Source: Flavobacterium sp. (lineage in GTDB: Bacteria > Bacteroidota > Bacteroidia > Flavobacteriales > Flavobacteriaceae). Taken from it: a DNA stretch of 30,904 nt. The position numbers were made by a program, and so were the translations under genes. The DNA is taken from assembly GCA_017984035.1 (NCBI GenBank), contig JAGOAF010000011.1:1706-32609 (forward strand), given 5' to 3'. Under the pieces are notes generated by a model. It did not search any database and had not been told where the DNA came from. It saw only the letters and a program-made list of their open reading frames with translations. Numbering within the stretch: the first letter of the stretch is position 1; every line of letters begins with the position of its first letter. Below, piece by piece: positions 26,643 to 30,904 of the stretch.

Positions 26643-27314
26643 TTAGAATTTCGTTTCTAATTTGATGTAATCCAAAAATTCTCTTCGTGTTTGGGCTTCT
26701 TTGAATTTCCCTCCAAATTCCGAAGTTACGGTGCTACTTTCAATATCACCAATTCCTCTAGAATTAACGCATAGATGTTTAGCATCGATTACACAAGCTA
26801 CATCATCAGTTCCTAAAGCGATTTGTAATTCTTGTACAATTTGCATCGTTAAACGCTCTTGAACCTGAGGTCTTTTTGCATAATATTCTACAATACGATT
26901 CATTTTTGAAAGTCCAATTACGGTTCCATTGGAAATGTAAGCTACATGTGCTCTTCCAATAATGGGTAATAAATGGTGTTCGCAAGTAGAATAGACTGTA
27001 ATGTTTTTTTCTACTAGCATTTCGCCATATTTGTAGTTGTTGTCAAAGGTAGACGCCTTTGGTTTTCTGGCAGGATTCAATCCGCCAAAAATCTCTTTTA
27101 CAAACATTTTAGCTACTCGGTTAGGAGTACCTTTCATACTATCATCAGTCAAATCCATACCCAAAGTGAGTAGGATGTTTTCGACATCTTTTTTAATACG
27201 TTCAATTTTTTCGTCGTCAGCAATAGCAAAAGCATCATCCCTAAGTGGATTTTCAGCATTGGTACTAATATGATTGTTTCCTATTTCGTCTTGAAATTCT
27301 TCGTTGTTTATCAT
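26643..27314 (-). CDS. folE: GTP cyclohydrolase I
   Basis: FolE turns GTP into 7,8-dihydroneopterin triphosphate, the entry to folate and queuosine-type pathways. The 223-residue length equals the family norm. The zinc ligands are Cys111 and His114 in STCEHHLLP and Cys182 in KHLCVNSRGI, and His113 and His180 are the catalytic histidines, nearly the same numbers as in E. coli. The GTP-contact motif is IGLSKMNRIVEYYAKRPQ at about 133-150. The first 30 residues are polar and poorly conserved. A TTG directly before the ATG extends the frame by one codon; ATG 27314 is the sensible start. A possible -7 TATCTTTA (27360-27353, minus strand) is one base from consensus. The palindromic element follows the stop. 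Confidence 0.97.
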   Translation of the reverse strand: MINNEEFQDEIGNNHISTNAENPLRDDAFAIADDEKIERIKKDVENILLTLGMDLTDDSMKGTPNRVAKMFVKEIFGGLNPARKPKASTFDNNYKYGEMLVEKNITVYSTCEHHLLPIIGRAHVAYISNGTVIGLSKMNRIVEYYAKRPQVQERLTMQIVQELQIALGTDDVACVIDAKHLCVNSRGIGDIESSTVTSEFGGKFKEAQTRREFLDYIKLETKF

Positions 27315-27419
27315 CAAAGCTATTGTTATAATGGGTATGTCAATTTAAGCGGTAAAGATAATTAATAAAATGCAAAAAAAGGAAGCCCTTTTTGGATTTA
27401 ATCGTTCTTTCTATAAAAT

Positions 27420-27450
27420 GAAAAAAGCAATACTTTTTGAGTATTGCTTT
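27420..27450 (-). terminator. intrinsic terminator after the aminotransferase gene
   Basis: On the minus strand, AAAGCAATACT, a five-base loop and AGTATTGCTTT form a perfect 11-base stem followed by a T-run. It begins about 30 bases beyond the aminotransferase stop. Confidence 0.92.
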
Positions 27451-27480
27451 AGTATATATTTAAACTTGAAGTTAGCTTGT

Positions 27481-28686
27481 TTAATTCGTCTTTCTACTTG
27501 CATTATATACTGGAATTGCAGCTTTTAGAACAGCTACAGCACGAACTAAATCTTCTTTTTTCAAAACATAAGCAATACGCACTTGGTTCAATCCCATTCC
27601 TGGAGTGGAGTAAAATCCGCCAGCAGGAGCTACCATCACGGTTTCGCCATTCAAATTGTAGCTTTCAAGAAGCCATTGTGCAAAATCGTCAGTATTATCA
27701 ACCGGTAATTCTGCAATGCAATAAAACGCAGCTTTTGGGGTAGTAACTTTTACCCCCTCGATTTTTAGCAATTCTGAAATTAAAGTATCTCTTCTTCCTC
27801 GGTATTCTGAGATCACTTCGTCAAAATAACTTTGAGGCGTATCAATTGCTGCTTCACAGGCTATTTGAGCAATGGTTGGCGGACAAAGACGTGCTTGAGC
27901 AAACTTCATCGCTGCGGCAATTACATCCTTATTTTTGGTCACCATACAACCAATTCGTGCACCACACATACTGTATCGTTTGGAAACCGAATCAATCATG
28001 ATGACATTTTGTTCTACTTCTTTTAAATTCATTACCGAATAGTGAATGTCATCACCGTATATAAATTCTCGGTAGACTTCATCAGCAATTAAGAATAAAT
28101 CGTATTTTTTTGCTAATTCGCCTAATTGAAGAATTTCTGATTCAGAGTACAAATAACCTGTTGGATTATTAGGATTACAAATCAAAATCGCTTTTGATTT
28201 AGGGGTAATCAATTTTTCAAAATCGGCAATGGAAGGCAATTCAAATCCAGTTTCAAAACCCGAATTCACCGGAACTACTTTAGCAGCAGATTCGGCAGCA
28301 AATGCACTATAATTAGCATAAAATGGCTCAGGGATAATCAATTCATCCTCAGGATCCATAATACTTCCTAATGCAAATAATAAGGCTTCAGAACCACCGG
28401 TAGTGATTAAGATATCTTCGGGGTTTACGTTTACGTTTTGCTTTGTATAGAATTGGGCTAACTTTTTACGGTAACTTTCGTAACCAGCTGAAGGACCGTA
28501 TTCGATAATATCTAATTGAATATTTTTAATAGCATTTATAGCTATTTCAGGGCTTTTAATATCAGGTTGACCAATGTTCAGATGGTACACTTTATGCCCT
28601 TTTTCTTTAGCTAAATCAGCATAAGGAGCCAATTTTCTAATTGGCGATTCAGGCATGGAGTTTCCTCGTGTGGATAATTTTGGCAT
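27481..28686 (-). CDS. PLP-dependent class I aminotransferase (aspartate aminotransferase-like)
   Basis: The 401-residue fold-type I enzyme transfers an amino group between an amino acid and a keto acid. PLP-site residues are visible: TTGGSEALL at 95-103, NPNNPTG at 171-177, Asp202 and Tyr205 in ADEVYREF, the Schiff-base lysine Lys236 in SVSKRYS, and Arg244 in CGARIG. Near the C-terminus NQVRIAYVL supplies the carboxylate-binding arginine. This is the pattern of subgroup I-gamma aspartate aminotransferases, but aromatic or alanine specificity cannot be excluded. The longest frame starts at TTG 28707; ATG 28686 gives MPKLSTRGNSMPESPIRK, the usual N-terminus. It appears to be a single-gene unit, with terminators before and after. 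Confidence 0.93.
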   Translation of the reverse strand: MPKLSTRGNSMPESPIRKLAPYADLAKEKGHKVYHLNIGQPDIKSPEIAINAIKNIQLDIIEYGPSAGYESYRKKLAQFYTKQNVNVNPEDILITTGGSEALLFALGSIMDPEDELIIPEPFYANYSAFAAESAAKVVPVNSGFETGFELPSIADFEKLITPKSKAILICNPNNPTGYLYSESEILQLGELAKKYDLFLIADEVYREFIYGDDIHYSVMNLKEVEQNVIMIDSVSKRYSMCGARIGCMVTKNKDVIAAAMKFAQARLCPPTIAQIACEAAIDTPQSYFDEVISEYRGRRDTLISELLKIEGVKVTTPKAAFYCIAELPVDNTDDFAQWLLESYNLNGETVMVAPAGGFYSTPGMGLNQVRIAYVLKKEDLVRAVAVLKAAIPVYNASRKTN

Positions 28687-28813
28687 GTGTTTACTCTTGA
28701 ATTGCAAATTTGCACTTTTTTTTTCTAATTTTTGGGAATTATTCGTTGTAATTGCTCATAAAAATGCTTAAAAATGTTATATTTTTAAGAAATTATATGG
28801 ATAATTTGTATAC

Positions 28814-28848
28814 AAAAAAACGCCTTTTGACATCAAAAGGCGTTTTTT
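28814..28848. terminator. intrinsic terminator after the DUF1573 gene
   Basis: CGCCTTTTG (28821-28829) and CAAAAGGCG (28834-28842) form a perfect stem around ACAT, flanked by A-run and T-run that extend the pairing. It lies 22 bases past the end of the minus-strand DUF1573 gene and is symmetric, so it could work in both directions. Confidence 0.92.
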
Positions 28849-28870
28849 AAATTGTGCTAAAAAGAACCAC

Positions 28871-29254
28871 TTATTCAATCACTTCTCCTTTTATTTTTAA
28901 TGCAATCCTACCACCCTCATAATTAGTGGCATTAGATTCTACTGTAATCGTTTTGCGAATAGGCCCTGAAGCCATGTTATATTTTACTTCAATCTTTCCT
29001 TTTTTTCCTGGTAGAATTGGTGCGTTTGGTTTTGTTGGAACTGTACAGCCGCACGTTGAAAGTACGTTGGTTATAATTAATGGAGCATCTCCCGTATTGG
29101 TAAATTCAAAAACACGAATCCCAGAATCAGCAGCTTTGGTTACTTTTCCATAGTCCACTGTATTATCCTTTGCGGTGAATTCGATTTTGGCACTTTGTGA
29201 AAAACTGATATTGCTGAATATTGTAAATAGGATGAGGGCGATAATTTTTTGCAT
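28871..29254 (-). CDS. secreted DUF1573 protein (Ig-like fold)
   Basis: The 127-residue protein has a signal peptide (MQKIIALILFTIFSNISFS, then QSA). The mature part is one DUF1573 domain with an Ig/ASPM-SPD-2-Hydin-like beta fold. Typical phrases are VDYGKVTKAADSGIRVFEFT, the NTGDAPLIITNV strand, CGCTVP with a Cys pair, and a C-terminal ALKIKGEV. Members are abundant in Bacteroidota and are thought to be periplasmic or surface proteins; their function is not defined. The CGCT pair could form a disulphide or hold metal (inference). It has its own promoter (TTTG, 19 bases, TAACTTTA) and terminator, and is divergent from valS. Confidence 0.9.
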   Translation of the reverse strand: MQKIIALILFTIFSNISFSQSAKIEFTAKDNTVDYGKVTKAADSGIRVFEFTNTGDAPLIITNVLSTCGCTVPTKPNAPILPGKKGKIEVKYNMASGPIRKTITVESNATNYEGGRIALKIKGEVIE

Positions 29255-29277
29255 TTTAATAGGATTTAATTGTCAAG

Positions 29278-29308
29278 TAAAGTTAGTTTGTTTTATTTAT
29301 CATACAAA
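29278..29308 (-). promoter_or_regulatory. promoter of the DUF1573 gene
   Basis: On the minus strand, TTTG (29308-29305), exactly 19 bases, then TAACTTTA (29285-29278). The -33 element is perfect and the -7 element one base off TAnnTTTG. It predicts a short leader before ATG 29254. Confidence 0.6.
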
Positions 29309-29343
29309 TTTTTATTTCACTTTTTATAGTGTACTTAATTATT

Positions 29344-29351
29344 TACTTTTG
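29344..29351 (+). promoter_or_regulatory. -7 promoter element of valS
   Basis: TACTTTTG matches TAnnTTTG exactly. No clear TTTG lies at -33 (TTTT at 29321). It implies a leader of about 110 bases before ATG 29466, in which GGCGT (29391-29395) could pair with ACGCC (29432-29436). Confidence 0.5.
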
Positions 29352-29465
29352 TTGCTTATTTAGCTTTTGCAATGGGAGCTAAAATTTTAAGGCGTAATTT
29401 TTTTAATTTGATTTAATTCAATTTTAAACCAACGCCACTAAACGATTAAACGAATTTACTATACA

Positions 29466-30904
29466 ATGACAATTCCTGCACAATTCGACGCCAAAACCAT
29501 AGAACAAAAATGGTACGATTACTGGATGAAAAACAACTATTTTCATTCAGAGCCAGACCACAGAACGCCTTATACAATTGTGATTCCACCACCCAATGTA
29601 ACTGGAGTGTTGCATATGGGACATATGTTGAACAATACCATTCAGGATGTTTTAATTCGTAGAGCGCGTTTGAAAGGATTGAATGCCTGTTGGGTTCCAG
29701 GAACGGATCACGCTTCTATTGCCACTGAGGCCAAAGTAGTAGCTAAATTAAAAGCCGAAGGCATCAATAAAAACGACTTGACTCGCGAGGAATTTTTGGC
29801 TCACGCCTGGGAATGGACCGACAAATATGGTGGGGTTATTTTGGACCAATTAAAAAAATTGGGTGCTTCTTGTGACTGGGAGCGTACCAAATTTACGATG
29901 GATCCAGATATGTCTGCATCTGTAATTCGTTCGTTTGTTGATTTGTACAATAAAGGTTTGATTTATCGTGGTTACCGAATGGTTAACTGGGATCCTGAAG
30001 CAAAAACTACTTTGTCTGACGAAGAAGTGATTTATGAAGAACAACAAGGAAAATTGTATTTCCTTAACTATACAATTGAAGGAACTACCGATTTCTTGAC
30101 GGTGGCAACAACACGTCCGGAAACTATTTTTGGAGATACTGCTATCTGTATTAATCCTAACGATGAGCGTTTTGCACATTTGAAAGGTAAAAAAGCCATA
30201 GTACCTATTTGCGGTCGAGTGATTCCAATAATTGAGGATGAATATGTAGATGTGGAATTTGGTACAGGTTGTTTGAAAGTGACACCGGCTCACGATATGA
30301 ACGATAAGACCTTAGGCGAAAAACATCATTTAGAAATCATTGATATCTTCAATGAAGATGCCACTTTAAATAGCTTTGGTTTGCATTACCAAGGGCAAGA
30401 TCGTTTTGTGGTTCGTGAGGCGATTGCTAAAGAATTAGAAACGGTTGGTGCTTTGGCAAAAACCGAAATTCACTTAAACAAAGTAGGAACTTCTGAAAGA
30501 ACCAAAGCTGTAATCGAACCTCGTTTGTCAGACCAATGGTTTTTGAAAATGGAGGATTTGGTAAAGCCAGCCATCAAAGCTGTTCTGGAAGAGGGTGAGA
30601 TTAAATTGCATCCAAAACGTTTTGACAATACGTACGCGCATTGGTTGAATAATATTCGTGATTGGAATATTTCACGTCAATTGTGGTGGGGACAACAAAT
30701 CCCGGCCTATTATTATGGCGACGGAAAAGAAGACTTTGTAGTAGCAGAAACCATTGAAGAAGCTTTGGTTCTAGCAAAACAAAGAACCAACAACCAACAA
30801 CTAACAACGGATAACCTAACTCAAGATGTGGATGCCTTAGATACTTGGTTTTCTTCTTGGTTATGGCCAATGGCAGTATTTGGCGGTATAATGGATCCTA
30901 AAAA
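29466..30904 (+). CDS. valS: valyl-tRNA synthetase, N-terminal part (3' end outside window)
   Basis: ValRS charges tRNA-Val and edits mischarged threonine. The frame opens at ATG 29466 and is still open at the end of the window, with 479 complete codons of an expected 870-950. The N-terminus [20 protein letters not shown] is typical. The class I motif is [14 protein letters not shown] at 41-54, and [12 protein letters not shown] follows. The editing (CP1) domain is present with [12 protein letters not shown] and TPAHDMND. The second half of the active site shows [13 protein letters not shown] and [20 protein letters not shown] is beyond the window. A short Asn/Gln/Thr-rich stretch ([13 protein letters not shown], around 30783-30821) is encoded by CAA/AAC-rich DNA and looks like a small low-complexity insertion. 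Confidence 0.96.
   Translation, partial: MTIPAQFDAKTIEQKWYDYWMKNNYFHSEPDHRTPYTIVIPPPNVTGVLHMGHMLNNTIQDVLIRRARLKGLNACWVPGTDHASIATEAKVVAKLKAEGINKNDLTREEFLAHAWEWTDKYGGVILDQLKKLGASCDWERTKFTMDPDMSASVIRSFVDLYNKGLIYRGYRMVNWDPEAKTTLSDEEVIYEEQQGKLYFLNYTIEGTTDFLTVATTRPETIFGDTAICINPNDERFAHLKGKKAIVPICGRVIPIIEDEYVDVEFGTGCLKVTPAHDMNDKTLGEKHHLEIIDIFNEDATLNSFGLHYQGQDRFVVREAIAKELETVGALAKTEIHLNKVGTSERTKAVIEPRLSDQWFLKMEDLVKPAIKAVLEEGEIKLHPKRFDNTYAHWLNNIRDWNISRQLWWGQQIPAYYYGDGKEDFVVAETIEEALVLAKQRTNNQQLTTDNLTQDVDALDTWFSSWLWPMAVFGGIMDPK

Noticed and set aside
28687..28707. TTG start for the aminotransferase
   Set aside because: ATG 28686 gives the usual family N-terminus; the extension has no family similarity.
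29352..29465. T-box riboswitch before valS
   Set aside because: No T-box consensus (TGGN'CCGCG) or specifier stem, and no terminator hairpin before the start codon.
29850..30293. 147-codon open frame on the minus strand inside valS
   Set aside because: It is antisense to well-conserved ValRS motifs, and its Cys/Phe/Asn/Ser-rich product is typical of reverse-strand noise.

Overview
The window is about 30.9 kb of AT-rich chromosome from a member of the Bacteroidota, most likely a Flavobacteriaceae species and plausibly Flavobacterium. The evidence is the gene set: an SPFH/prohibitin-like protein, a NudK-type Nudix hydrolase, a SecD-SecF fusion, a short DUF1573 protein and a Bacteroidota-type Rel. 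There are also repeated matches to the Bacteroidota -7 promoter element TAnnTTTG and almost no Shine-Dalgarno sequences. I see no rRNA, tRNA, CRISPR array, integrase, transposase or phage gene. It looks like core housekeeping sequence with a few unusual intergenic structures. No gap between genes exceeds about 210 bases.

Layout. At 1-554 (+) lie the 3' end of an SPFH/prohibitin gene and a small acidic unknown protein. At 556-7959 (-) lie meaB, nudK, purA, fur, a bifunctional rel (ppGpp synthetase/hydrolase), a SpoU/TrmH-family RNA methyltransferase and an FtsE-like ABC ATPase. At 8128-13412 (+) lie a 1002-residue secreted TPR protein, an outer-membrane beta-barrel protein and a 154-residue protein with a GreA/GreB C-domain-like end. 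At 13616-23749 (+) lie asnB, gyrB, mdh, secDF and a prolyl oligopeptidase, mostly separated by strong intrinsic terminators and so probably separate units. At 23829-29254 (-) lie lgt, yidD, cysS, folE, a class I aminotransferase and a DUF1573 protein. From 29466 (+) runs the 5' part of valS, which leaves the window.

How the genes relate. Most encode unlinked housekeeping functions: purine synthesis (purA), stringent response (rel), iron regulation (fur), DNA supercoiling (gyrB), central carbon and nitrogen metabolism (mdh, asnB, aminotransferase), tRNA charging (cysS, valS) and pterin synthesis (folE). Envelope biogenesis is a visible theme: secDF, yidD and lgt handle membrane-protein insertion, export and lipoprotein lipidation. 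The FtsE-like ATPase is divergent from a two-gene envelope module (TPR protein plus beta-barrel) whose function I cannot name.

Several of the longest open frames begin at TTG codons that lie within or before a promoter element, and for these I moved the start to the next ATG (fur, TPR protein, prolyl oligopeptidase, folE, aminotransferase). Two genes, meaB and the 12948 gene, appear to need a non-ATG start.

I found no clear new multi-gene system. The best candidates for undescribed biology are the structured palindromic element between folE and cysS (26562-26640), the long AT-rich inverted repeats before asnB (13449-13539), the secDF leader, the in-frame stop junction at 12945-12950, and the TPR/beta-barrel pair.
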